DNA from: Capsicum annuum | Lineage: Eukaryota; Streptophyta; Magnoliopsida; Solanales; Solanaceae | DNA length: 64,000 nt | Direction of reading: 5' to 3' | Assembly: GCF_002878395.1 (NCBI RefSeq) | Contig: NW_025855829.1 | Location: forward strand, 387,120 to 451,119 | Part shown: piece by piece, positions 43,369-54,777 of the stretch | How the letters are laid out: the number at the start of each line of letters is the position of its first letter | Numbering within the stretch: the first letter of the stretch is position 1 | The notes under the pieces: generated by a model | What the model saw: only the letters and a program-made list of their open reading frames with translations | Databases searched by the model: none | Told to the model about the DNA's origin: nothing | Made by a program: the position numbers and the translations under genes

Positions 43369-46232
43369 TTAAATATTTGCTTGTCCTCGAGCAAAGAGAA
43401 TAAATAATTATAATGGCTAAAATATTTTAAAATAAAATCATGAAAACTTTGGAGGGAATAATCGACTAAGAAGTCTAAATGAGTTCGACAACTTTTAACC
43501 GTACTCATATTCACTAATTGATAACTAAAATAATTATTTTCTTCTAATCCCAAATGTGCCTTAACAAATGAAGAGAGATGCCCATATATCACACAATATA
43601 TCGATTGAACAAAAAGGAGGCATATGTAGAAAAAATTCACTCTCTCAACAAAGAAGTATACATGTTACCAAAAATAACCATAAGCTTGACTATTATGTGA
43701 TTCTCCTCTAATGTAGGAGTCTTTGAGTTGAGATCATGTAGGGATTTTATGAGGTTATAATCAGGCTTAGAGATGAGTAGGATACATAGGGATGATAGTG
43801 ATCAAATTTCCCTTTAGGTACTATATTTTACTTTCTTACTCAAAACACTATTGCATTTCATTCCCTTTTGAACCAAAAATCTTTCATATATATATATATA
43901 TATATATACATATTATATTTAAAATATTTCTTTACAGTTTCCATGGAGTTGAATTTTTTTTCTTTCTTTCCTCATTTTTTTGACAATCGTTTGTTTTTCT
44001 ATAGTCTCCATATCGTCATATCAAAGATCTTACCTATCTCTTTCACCATTTACATTTAATATTCAGCATTTTAAATCAATACTCAAAGTTCCTAAAAGGA
44101 AATAGGGTTAAGAAGCAATAAGTCATGACATACAAATGGTTAAGGGTTAAAGATGAGTGATCAATAAACAAGGGATAATTTATTAGGCCAAAAGGGGGAT
44201 AGATAGTGATAAAATTTTAACAAGGTGGGTCAATTAAGCAATGGTTTAACAAGGAAGGCCTACTTTTATTTCTCAACTCAAAATCTACCTAGAATTTTGC
44301 CTTAAATCACATTCCAAGCAAGTTCTAGATTTCCAAATAAGCATGGGAACTAGGTAATATATACAAACCACACAATGCACTTAGGAATAGTGAGTACCAT
44401 AATTTCATTCATCAATAAGTATGTATGAGTTAAAAAATATAGTCACACAAGTCAAGAATCATACTTCATTAGATCAACTTTTCCCAAATCTCATGATTTT
44501 CAAAACAAATTAAGTTTAGCCAATTTTTTTTTTAAAAATAACAAAAAAAATCCTAAAAAGTGTTCGATTCAAAATATTACGACCATGGCAAAGAATCAAA
44601 CCAATAAATCCATGGAAGTACATAAAATAAATTTTCTTATGGATAAAATAACTTAATAACTATAATATATGTATATATATATATATATATATATTTTAAA
44701 ATTTTAAATTTAATACAATAAAATAAAAATGAAATATATAAATAAAATAAAATAAAAACATACATATCTATTAATATTATATTTCTCTACCCCCATTCTT
44801 AAATAATATCATGTCCCCATGGCACACAAATTAGAAGTAAATGGAGATAAATAAACTTCCCTGATTCATTTCTAGAGCGCTGGTGATAATTCAAAAGTTA
44901 CAAAGGACCTCTTCTATCTTACTCGCTTCTGAACTAGCTTTTTAATCTAGATTCCTGGACATTGTAGTAGTATAAGAAAAAGATATGTGAATGCTAATGG
45001 TTCCTTACTTGAGTCTTGTATATTTGTTAAAACTGAGTTTTTGAGGTTTCAAAACAAAAGGTTTCCTACAAAGCTGAATTGTTAACAAAAATGCCATGTT
45101 CACGGAATATAACTCTTAAGTTAGATGAAATAATTTTGTGTTGTTTGATTGTATTCATGCCATCAATAGAATATTAAAAATGCACTTGAAATATCTGAAC
45201 AAGAATCGTATGTATCCATAATTCAGAAGTAATAGCTTGAACCCAAAAGTGCAAATTCACAAGCTCTTTAAGGTAAACTTTTTGCAAGAAAACTAAAACA
45301 AACTTTCTCGATGCAGAGACCTGGAACTTTATCTTTTATAATTGATGGTCCTTTAATAATTTATACTTTCACAATGCAAGAAAAACATAATTTCGAAGAA
45401 ATGATGTAAGTTCACGCAACTTATGTTTCGACGTTTCTATAAGAAAAGGTCCTTTTATACCAAAGATGTTGAAGCAGAAAGATTTATGTTGCTAGACTAA
45501 GAGTTCATATCAATAACACTGAGATATATTTTTTTCAAGTTACATTATAAAAGAGGTTATTTAGCCACATAATACTACTCCATTAGCTAAGAAATTCCAT
45601 ATAAAAGAAATAGTGGGAGAAGTTACCTCACAAACTCTTAAATTTCTATCATAGCATTATAGGAGCAGTGCTCCATTGGTTAGTAACAAGAGATAGTCTT
45701 CTAAATTGAAGAATAGACTATGGAGATTCAAAACTTGCCATGTCAATCCAGAGTATGACCATTTTCTGCTACAATCTGGGTGCATATTCTTACCACATAT
45801 AATAGAGTGATCCCGATGAGTTTTATTTACCACATATAAGTTTAGACATTATCTTAGGATATTTCAGAGAAAAGAAATAAACACATGCGATGGAGTAAAT
45901 TAGATTGATAATGCAGGATGTGCACATCTTAGGATTTAGTGAATAAAAGATATCTCGATGACTTCATGATCCGAGTTCAACATTTGAAAAACTTTCTCCC
46001 ATGCGACTTAAAAGTATAGTTTCTAGAAAAATATTACAAGAAAATCAACCATACTTCCCCAAAACTTGGTAACATAATAGGCATAATGATATCAACATAA
46101 GCCTTAGTATATTATTTTATGCATCAGTAGATAAGTTATCTTACAACTTCTATAGATTCTATACGAAGGAGCAGCTAAAACAAATAACAAACAACACAAT
46201 CTTTTTCTCTACCCCTTCACTTAGAGTGTGTA

Positions 46233-46264
<32 letters not shown>

Positions 46265-46679
46265 GGACACTAGAAAAAACTAACTATTGGTGACTTTAAG
46301 ACCATAAAAAGATACCAGCCAAAAACCAAAAGAGAAAGAAACATTGTTACCTACCCCCACACTTTAATCTCACATTGTATCAAATGTAAGACTCAAGTTG
46401 GAGGACTTTTGGCTTTCACTCCTTATTTGTACTGCTACGGGCAATATTTTTGCTACCAATACTTGATTCCGACATCCTAATAAGTTTCTCTAAAGCCATA
46501 TCGATATCGACATATTCTGGATCAAAAACTCGAGGCATAAATTCATGATCCTATTGAATCTTTAGATGTGGGTCATTTTTAGCTACGATTCCTCCATGTA
46601 AAGTGTGATCTTCATGTAATGGTGGCTGAAAATTCACATGCCCTACAGGAAAGTTAAAGTCCACATCCTGAAATGTAAA
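43369..46679 (-). other. Element E long 3' non-coding region
   Basis: This stretch lies between the extra ORF and the polypurine tract and has no ORF of note. 43690-43820, 44100-44460 and 44790-44830 resemble blocks in the same order in Athila B (13440-14840). AT microsatellites lie at 43886-43909 and 44672-44694, and a GT/AT microsatellite at 46225-46264. The part 44850-46300 has no counterpart in B and no feature I can name. A second ccccacacttta motif at about 46355 repeats the ccccattctta motif at 44795. Confidence 0.6.
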
Positions 46680-47715
46680 CTGAGCAATTGTAGGGACATT
46701 GGTTAGTTACAATACGGATACCATAGTGTTTATCATATACCCAAAATTTTGCAGGATAGTGGTAATATGAACAAAATGCTCTATTTGTATAGTTCGTAGT
46801 ACGGCCAGATCTTCCATCATTTGTTGTTGTTGGTTGTAAATATTTTTTATTTGTTCCTCCATCTTTTCAACATATGCAGCAAATTCTCCCCTTACTGGTA
46901 GTCGTCTTCCTGCTCCCTTATTTGGTCCTACACATGGGCTGAGAGCACGCAAAGTGGGCATTCCAATATTTGTCGACATAACAAAATCAAAGTCCAGAGC
47001 TAGTGGGTTTTCAAATATATTGATTAGTTGTGTGATCATAAAAACAAAATAAAAAGATCTCACGGATTTCTTTGTTCAGCAATGCTTTATAGTTTCACAT
47101 ATAACTATACCAACATTGATAGGATAGCGCTGCATGATTGTATACAACCAATGAGCCCTTCTTGGACTAATTTCATAAGTGTTTCTATTTGGTTCTAACC
47201 TTGAGCTTAAAGATAAGATCCATACCTTAGACACTAAACTGATATTTCTAGCCAAAAACCAATCTCACTAACCATGTGTATCAATATGCCATTCAATTCC
47301 AAGCGGGCATAAATCTAGGCCAATCTCATTCCAAGTTGGATCACAAAGTAAAACGTACAAGTGTGTGTCATCCAACTCCGGGGTCTCATACAACCTATTG
47401 GATAACACAAGAAGCAAAGAAAATTGTATGACCCCTAATAGTAGAAATGTTAGTGGTTACATCCATGTTAGCATAAAATTTCCTAACAAGTATTGAAACT
47501 ATAGGTCCAGGATTTTGAGCAAACTTGATCCAGCGGCGTGGTTTGATTGATTCAAGAACAGGTTGAATTTGTTCGCCATCTACTTCAATAAGTGCAAATC
47601 TATAATTTTCCATGAGATAACAACCTATTGCCTCTTTCTCCCATTCATTAGCATTATAGGAAATAAACCTAGTTCTATCATACTTATTTGTAAGCTTAGA
47701 GCATTATGGTGCCAT
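46680..47715 (-). pseudogene. Element E extra ORF in the env position (plant transposon protein domain)
   Basis: The likely start is the ATG at 47715 (MAP, stop, CSKLTNKYDRTRFISYNA), 74 bp after an internal TATA box. The frame continues through ENYRFALIEVDGEQIQPVLE, RRWIKFAQNPGPIVSILVRK and FYANMDVTTNISTIRG to FASCVIQ, stop near 47395. Further segments (DDTHLYVLLCDPTWNEIGLD, IEWHIDTHG) and an open end (47063-46707) follow, with a coiled-coil-like Glu/Gln-rich stretch (YVEKMEEQIKNIYNQQQQMM). The domain matches the third ORF of Athila B in kind, with low sequence identity. No membrane segment is convincing. Function unknown. Confidence 0.65.
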
Positions 47716-47788
47716 TCTCAGAATAAAAACAGGTAACTCTTTCTTTTCTTTTTTTCTTTTCTGGATATGAAATCTTGATGGGTAATCT

Positions 47789-47798
47789 CTTTTATAAA
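47789..47798 (-). promoter_or_regulatory. Candidate internal promoter of element E extra ORF
   Basis: The minus strand reads TTTATAAAAG, a good TATA box. It is followed after about 30 bp by a purine/pyrimidine-rich stretch and after 74 bp by the ATG of the extra ORF (47715). The compact spacing suggests a separate transcript for this ORF. The segment upstream (47800-48410) up to the integrase end is AT-rich with no other visible feature. Confidence 0.5.
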
Positions 47799-48410
47799 GA
47801 ACCAAATGGTGAAAGAATGTTCTTTAAATTATACAGAAGATAATCATCGTGTACACAAATTGTAAATAGTAGTTTTTGTAGTGTACACGGATACAAATAA
47901 GTGAATCCTTGTAAAGACCTTTTCTTTCACCAAATTTATCTTAATGTGGAAGAAAAGTTGTATTCAACTTCTTTTACCCTTTAGGATAGGTTTAGTCAAT
48001 TGAAATTATCTTATTTTCTAATATTATTATATGTATAATGAATATAATAATATTAGAAGGGGCATATTTTATATAACTATGTATTTCACTGGATGTGAAC
48101 GAACAACTTTTTCACTCCTTTCCCCTTTTCTTAAAAGTATAAAATATATGTGTGTGTGTGGAGGGGGTTTGGGGGGGAGGGTAAATAAGAATAGAATTAC
48201 TCAAAACTTAATTTCAATTTTATCACTACGTGCAGGTGGGCATATTTTTAGTCATGAAGAGAAATTCTTAAGCCTTTACCTAAATATGTATTAGTGGATA
48301 TTTTTGTTCTTTTAATTTTAAAATATTAACGTGCATATAAAATTACCAAAATATGAAAAAATAAAAAGTTTAAATAAATAGCAATTTCTAACGAGATTAT
48401 AAGTATTCTT

Positions 48411-49830
48411 TACTTAAGTAAAAAGGATCATCGAAGCCTGTTTGTCAAATATTCTAGCGACATAAGGCTTCAATCGTTGACCGTTTACCTTAAATTTTTC
48501 TCCGCCTTTTATATGTTGTATTTCGATATCGTCAAAAAGGGTTACTTCTGTTACGATGTATGTCCTGTCCAACGTGACTTGAATTTTCCTGGAAACATTC
48601 TCAATTGGCTATTATATAACAGAACTTTCTCCTCGATTTTAAATTCTTTATGGTGGATGAGATTATCATGCCATCATTTTGTCTTTTCTTTATATATTTT
48701 AGCATTTCATATGCCTGAAGTCAAAATCCCTCCAACTCATCGAGTTGTAACAAACGATCTTACCTGAATCTAACAAATTTAGATTTATCAATTTTATAGC
48801 CCGGAATGCTTTATGTACTAATTCCACAGGTAGATGACAAGATTTTCCAATACGAGTCAATAGGAAGATGTGCCTATTGGTGTTTTAAAAGAAGTTCTAT
48901 ATGCCCATAAAGCATCATCTAGTTTTAAAGACCAATCTTTTTGAGAAAAAAAACAATAGTTTTTTCTAAAATTCGTTTCAACTCTCTATTGGACACTTCT
49001 ACTTGTCACTTGTTTGAGAATGATATGGAATTCCTATTTTGTGAGTTACTCCATGCCGCGATAACAAACTAGCAAATTATTTGTTTACAAAATGAGTTCC
49101 TTGGTCACTTATGATTACTCGTGGAGTTCCAAACCTGAAAAATATAATTTTTTTTTCTTCAGAAAAGCACAAACAGCATGAGCATCATTTTGTCTAGTTG
49201 CCATTGCCTCTACCCATTTTGAAACATAGTTGACTGTAACTAAAATATATTCATAACCGTTAGAAGGAGGAGAAGAACCCATAAAATCAATGACCCAAAC
49301 GTCAAATATTTCACACATAAGAATAGAGTTAAGAGGCATCTCATCCTTTTTAGAAATATTACCTCTCTTCTGACAGTTGTCACAAGAAGCAACATATTGT
49401 CATGCATCTTTAAATAGAGATGGCCAGAAAAAAACAGCTTCTAGCACTTTGTCCACTGTCTTTCTTCCTCCATAATGACCTCCCACAACTCTATCATGAC
49501 AATGACTTAGAATGTTATTTATTTCTATTTTTGGTACACATCGCCTTATTATTCCATCGGCATAAGATTTAAATTAATAAGGGTCTTCCCAAAAATAATA
49601 TCTTATTTTCTTTTTTAGTTTTTTTCTTTGTTCATACGAAAAATCTTTTGGGATCCATCCCCCAACTAAATAATTAGCTATATCAGCAAACCAAGGTGGT
49701 TGGGTTGTATTTGCTGTAATGGTATAGATATGCTCATTGGGAAATTCCTCTTTGATATTTGATGTTTCAGTAGAAGGATTTTCCAAATGTGACGGATGAT
49801 CAGCTACCTAATTTTGTGACCCCTTTTTTA
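48411..49830 (-). pseudogene. Element E integrase, broken
   Basis: From high to low coordinates: the junction with RNase H (NPSTETSNIKEEFPNEHIYT, then IANYLVGGWIPKDFSYEQRK, 49786-49574), the zinc-binding region (SHCHDRVVGGHYGGRK region near 49480; DNCQKRGN near 49365) and the catalytic core with [13 protein letters not shown] near 49290 (first Asp kept) followed by [20 protein letters not shown]. After a frame change near 49140 come the [14 protein letters not shown] region and the C-terminal part, ending with LKPYVARIFDKQASMILF near 48411. Many stops. No chromodomain. It would join cDNA to the chromosome. Confidence 0.8.
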
Positions 49831-51040
49831 TCTTTAATTTCAAGATCAAATTCTTTCAAAAGAAGTATCCATCTTAGTAATCTAGGTCTAGCATCTTTTT
49901 TTTGCTAAGAGGTACTTTAAGGCTGCATGATCAGTAAATACTGTAACCTTAGTTCCTATTAGATAAGAATGAAATTTATCAAATGCAAATACTACTGCCA
50001 ATAATTCTATTTTAGTTGTAGCATAACTATTTTGAGCTTTATTAAGGGTTCTATTGGCATAGTAAATAGGTCTAAAGATTTTATCTCTTCTCTCCTAGTA
50101 TGGATCCAACTGCTGTATCACTTGCATCACACATAATTTCAAAAGGTTGATTCCAATCGGGAGAAACAACTATTGGAGCGTTACACAATTGTTCCTTGAG
50201 TATCTCAAATGCTTTCCTACAGTCATCTAAAAACTCAAACTTCACATGTTTCATTAGTAGGTTAGTTAATGGTTTTGAAATTTTTGAAACAACTTTTATA
50301 AATCGTCTATAAAATCCCGCTTGTCCTAAAAAGCTTCTAATACCCTTGATAGTATTAGGAGGGAGTAATTCTACTATAAGAACAATTTTTGCCTTATCGA
50401 CTTCTATTCCTTTAGCAATGATTTTATGTCCTAAAACAATTCCCTTTGTTACCATAAAATGACATTGTTCCCAGTTAAGAACTAGATTTGCCTCTTCACA
50501 TATCTTAAGTACCAAGGTTAAATGATAGAGACAATTATCAAATATTTTTTCCAAAAAGCGTGAAATCATCCATGAATATTTCAAGAAATTTTTTGGTCAT
50601 ATCTAAAAAATAGCCGACATACAATGCTAAAAAGTTGTTGGAGCATTGCATAGCCCAAATGGCATTTGCGATAAGCATACGTACCTTGGGGGACATGAGA
50701 ATGTAGTTTTATCTTGATCTTCTACAGCAATTGATATCTGATTGTATCCAGCATATCCATCAAGGAAACAATGATCTTTTCTTGTGGCATTATTAAGTCG
50801 TCTATAATCAATACACACTCTCCATACCATGATGGTTCTAGTTGGTATGAGTTTATTATTTTCATTTTTTATTCTATCATACCTCCTTTCTTTGGTACTA
50901 CCTGCACAAGACATACCCAGGGACTATCAGACATCGAGTAAATAATAACTGCTGCTAGAATTTTCATCACTTTATTTTTAACAACGTCTTGTATTTTGGG
51001 ATTTAATCTCCTTTGGGGTTGGACTATTGGCTTGTAATTA
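49831..51040 (-). pseudogene. Element E reverse transcriptase and RNase H, broken
   Basis: The RT starts near 51040 (QRRLNPKIQDVVKNKVMKIL). It continues with VCIDYRRLNNATRKDHCFLD and GYAGYNQISIAVEDQDKTTF (with a deletion between them that removes part of the fingers), and MPFGLCNAPTTF (50914-50627). The catalytic MDDF is readable at 50573-50562, shifted in frame relative to its flanks. The thumb (IKGIRSFLGQAGFYRRFIKV) and RNase H start (PFEIMCDASDTAVGSILGEK) lie at 50584-50081. The rest of RNase H to 49831 has stops. Confidence 0.85.
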
Positions 51041-52087
51041 TCTTCCATGATAATTATATGCATGCAAATAGCTGGACTTATTCCCTTAATGTCAGCTATA
51101 GTCCACCCTAAAGCTCTTTTATGTTCTTTCAACACTGTAATTAATCTATTTTCTTGTTCTATGGTCAAAGAAGATGAAATAATCACTGGAAATAACTCAG
51201 AAGAAAAAATATATTTCAAATAAGGAGAAAGAGTCTTGAGTTCAACCCTTGATTGAACTTCTTTTATTGAAATTTCCTCATTTTCTGAATTTTTTTCTAG
51301 TGTTTCAGCTTCTTTCTTTATTATGGGATCATCATCACTTGTGGTACCTGATTTAGTCAAACATTTTTCAAGAAAATCTATAATAAACTGATCATCTTTA
51401 TATTTATCTGCAAGGTCATTTAGTAAATCAATTTGAAAACAAGAAGATGATGACTCGTCATTAGGAAATTTTATTATTTTTTGCATATCAAAAATTACTC
51501 TTTCCTCATTAACTCGTAGTATCAATTTTCCTTGACAGACATCAATAATTGCTCGTCTAGTAGCGAGAAATGGTCTACCTAAAATCAATGGTACCTCAGT
51601 GTTTTCTTCCATTTCAAGTACTATAAAATCTACTGGAAAGACAAATTTATCAACTCGTACGAGAAAATCTTCAATTAATACTTTTGGTTTTTTAGTACTT
51701 TGATCAGCCAATTGTAGAGATACACCAATGTCCTTCATTCACCAAGTTCTAATTTTTTCTGAAATTAGAAAAAGGCATTAGATTTATTGAAGCACCTGAA
51801 ACACATAAAGCTCTTTTAAAGTGAGCGCCTCCCAAAGTACAAGGTATTGTAAAACTTACTGGATCACCAAGTTTCTCTAGAAGCTTATTTTTAAGTATAG
51901 CACTGCACTTTTTTGTGAGCTTAACTACATAAACTTCTTCCAATTTTCTTTTACTTGATAAAATATCTTTAAGCAATTTAGCATATAAAGGCATTTGTGT
52001 CAACGCATCTGTGAAAGGTATGTTAATGTAAAGTCTTAATATTTCAAAAAACTTTGAAAACTGTTTGTCAAGTTTTTCTCTTTTCAT
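51041..52087 (-). pseudogene. Element E protease region and linker to RT
   Basis: The frame 52087-51749 reads FSKFFEILRLYINIPFTDAL, MPLYAKLLKDILSSKRKLEE and ends at the protease motif CVSGASINLMPFSNFRKN. The residue before SGA is Val, where the family has the catalytic Asp. A stop and shift follow; 51738-51041 is open: IGVSLQLADQSTKKPKVLIE, EVPLILGRPFLATRRAIIDV, then an acidic linker (EEISIKEVQSRVEL) leading to RT. It is the longest open frame of the window (289 codons to 50869), but it lacks its active site. Confidence 0.8.
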
Positions 52088-52747
52088 TTTTTGGGGGAAA
52101 AGGAAGTGGTATAGAATGAGGATTCATTATCAATTCATTTTCATGAGCCTTTTTTTCTTTAACTTTTTGTTCTTTTTATGGTTCGCATTTCTCTTTATTT
52201 TCCCCTTCTTTTACTAGTTTCGTGTTTTGTGAATTCTCTTATTTACCGACATATGGATCATCAAGATTCTTACTTGAGCATAAATAAATGGCTTTGAGGT
52301 GTTCCTTTGGATTTTTTTCTGCGTTGATTGGTAGAGCACCTTGAATTTGTCCAGACATAAAGGTTGCTAATTGGCTTATCTAAATTTCCAAGTTTGTGAT
52401 GGATAAACTTTGGCTTTCAACTTTTTCATCAATGGCCTTAATGAATTTGTACATCATGTCCTCAAGGTTTCCTTGGTGAGATCGTTATGGTTGTTGTTGA
52501 TACTGTAGAAAATTTTACTGCCCTTTTATTTGATTTTGAAAATCAGGTGGTCCCTTTACCTGCTACTTTTGAAAAAATAATTGGGGATTTTCAGCGCCAT
52601 TAGGGTTACTCTATTGGAATCTCAGATGTTTTTGTGCAATGGAACTACCAAATGAATAATTATTTCTGTAACCAATAATGTTTACCTGTTCCTCATTTTG
52701 TACTAAAGCTTGGCATTCATGATTAGGGTAATTTCCTCCACAGACAT
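52088..52747 (-). pseudogene. Element E gag, C-terminal part only
   Basis: The remaining gag begins inside the zinc knuckle: VCGGNYPNHECQALV near 52740-52700. The first Cys is lost at the truncation and Tyr stands where relatives have His. It continues through an Asn/Gln-rich stretch, then AIDEKVESQSLSITNLEIQI and QLATFMSGQIQGALPINAEK near 52340, and a Lys/Glu-rich tail (KEKCEP, KEQKVKEKKAHENEL). Several stops. The N-terminal capsid domain, leader and primer site are absent. Confidence 0.75.
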
Positions 52748-53101
52748 TATCTCATACCCTAGGCCTCACCTTAGACCCCAACACTGTCCAACATACTACC
52801 ATCCATGCCAAACCGTACCCAACCATACGACTAGTACCATAAAATCATACCCTAGGCAGAATAGAATCACCTGGTCTAAACTTAGGGCAACATACGATTG
52901 ACATCTTACCAGTCATACCCTAACATACGACTTGTATGTTCCAACCGTACCTTGGACAGAAACCATCCAACCCACAATGGTCACCACACAACAGAGACTA
53001 ACCAAACCGTACCCCATCATACGTGAAGTACCCCAATTCATATGTTGTCCAGAAGCCAAAAAGCAAGAAATTTTTCTAAGGGTCAAAACCCAAGGTTTAC
53101 A
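52748..53101 (-). mobile_element. Element F 3' LTR, piece 3 (U3 end)
   Basis: The piece cataccctaggcctcacc to ccaaggtttaca matches 60177-60514 of the 5' LTR. On the minus strand it is the start of the 3' LTR. It carries the dyad words cgtaccc/catacgac of the U3 block. The adjoining minus-strand gtgggggaaac (53102-53112) is the polypurine tract of F. Confidence 0.8.
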
Positions 53102-53112
53102 GTTTCCCCCAC
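53102..53112 (-). other. Element F polypurine tract
   Basis: The minus strand reads gtgggggaaac directly before the LTR start tgtaaacc. It fixes the orientation of F. The segment 53113-53290 up to the chromodomain end is the short 3' untranslated region, with nothing else visible. Confidence 0.8.
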
Positions 53113-53290
53113 TAGGATCATTCATCCTCGAATGACGGACAAGGCAGTACAAGCAAGAATTACACCTTAACATAACTATTCCAGCCTTTAACTAAGTTAG
53201 ACTTCAAAGATGCAAGGAATTCAACCTTTTCTTTAACAAAGTTAGAAAACAAATATGTGATAAAGAACACACACCTTTCGTATGAATATC

Positions 53291-54770
53291 CGAAGTAGAA
53301 AATAAATGCAGATACTTGTACTTTATGTCGTCTTCTGCTTCCTAAGTAGCTTCTTTTACCTTATGGTTCCGTCATAGAACCTTAACTGAGGCCACATCCT
53401 TGGTCCACAATCAACGAACCTGATGATCCAAGATCTCAATCGGGATTTCTTCGTAAGATAGAGAATCTGAGATACCCAATCTTTCTAAAAGAAAAACCGA
53501 TGAAGGATTACCAACACACTTTCTCAACATAGAGACATGGAATACCGGATGAATGAAGCTCAAATTAGAAGGCAACTTCAATTCATATGCCACATTACCA
53601 ACCCTCCTCAAAACCATATAAGGACCAACATACAGGGGACTGAGCTTCCCTTTTTTCCCAAACCGCATTACTCCCTTCATGGGAGACACCTTTAGGAATA
53701 CCCTATCCCTAGACTCAAACTCCACGTCCCTATGCCTTACATTCGCTAGGACTTTTGGTGACTTTGGGCTGTCTTAAGCCTATCCTGAATCACCTTCACC
53801 TTCTCCTTTGTCTGATAAACCAAATCCAGGCCAAACATATCCACCTCACCAAAATCAAACCACCCGATAGGAGATCTACACCTCTTACCATATAACGCCT
53901 CAAAGGGGCCATCCCAATACTAGAATAGTAGTTATTGTTGTAAGTAAACTCTACAAGAGATAGATGCTCAACACAATTACCACCATAATCAATCACGCAT
54001 GCATGAAGTATGTCTTCTAACGTCCAAATAGTTCTCTCTGCTTGACCATCTGTCTGCAGGTGAAAATCAGTACTCAATCTAACCTTAGTCCCCAACTTTT
54101 TCTGAAATGACAGCCAAAGTGAGATGAAACTGCGTACCATGATCATAAATGATCGAAATAGGTACAACTTGTAGCTTCATAATCTCATGAAAACACAACC
54201 TCATATAATCATCAGCTAAAAAAGTTAGTCCTCACTGGCAAGAAGTGAGCTGACTTTGTCATCCTATCCATGATAACCCATACCTAATCAAATTAATACG
54301 AGACCGAGGAAGACCGGTAACAAAATCCATGTTGATCACTTGCTATTTCCATTCTGGAAATTCAATCTCTAGATTAAAACCCCTAGGCCTTATGTGCCCA
54401 ACTTTCACTTGATGACACACTAAACACTTGTTCACAAAATAAGTCACATCCCTCTTTATACCATTCCACCGATACATCTCCTTGAGATTAAGATACATTT
54501 TTATCGAACTAGGATGAACAACATAGCGTGATTCATGTGTCTCAACCAATATTATTTCTCGTAAACCATAGACATCAGGAATAGATAGCCTTTCTTGGTA
54601 CCACAAGGTACCATCACCACTAAACCCAAATACCATTAACCTTTGCCTACCTATTTCACCCTTGATTTTTATCAAGATAGGATCTAGCATTTGATTCTCT
54701 TTGATCTTTGCACCAAGAAATGACCAAACCACTTCTTGTACCAACACAACACCATTCTTGAAGTCCAAAA
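53291..54770 (-). pseudogene. Element F integrase and chromodomain, broken
   Basis: 54768-54343 is open: SFLGAKIKENQMLDPILIKI, then the zinc region (VVHPSSIKMYLNLKEMYRW ... NKCLVCHQVKVGHIRPRG). The core is split: around 54300 with stops, then 54167-53796 (LSTDFHLQTDGQAERTIWTL, VEFTYNNNYYSSIGMAPL). 53725-53411 carries the C-terminal part (FESRDRVFLKVSPMKGVMRF, GPYMVLRRVGNVAYELKLPS, HPVFHVSMLRKCVGNPS). After a stop the chromodomain is readable to about 53291 (TKDVASVKVLWRNHKV, EAT, stop, EAEDDIKYKY). Confidence 0.85.
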
Positions 54771-54777
54771 GATGAAC

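Larger units (their letters stand above)
41838..52747 (-). mobile_element. Element E, Athila-type, truncated at its 5' end
   Basis: Minus-strand order from high to low coordinates: gag C-terminal part, protease, RT, RNase H, integrase, spacer with TATA box, extra ORF, long 3' non-coding region, polypurine tract, 3' LTR (41838-43355). The 5' LTR, primer site and N-terminal gag are missing. The right edge (about 52747) runs straight into the F LTR, and about 350 bp of that LTR are missing too, so one deletion probably removed both. No second target copy remains; the left candidate is atgcc. Confidence 0.85.

Noticed and set aside
46225..46264. GT/AT run as a functional signal
   Set aside because: It is a plain microsatellite; similar AT runs occur at 8261, 43886 and 44672.
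48031..48294. Plus-strand frame of 87 codons between integrase and extra ORF of E
   Set aside because: It is a low-complexity frame on the opposite strand with no domain and no counterpart in element B.
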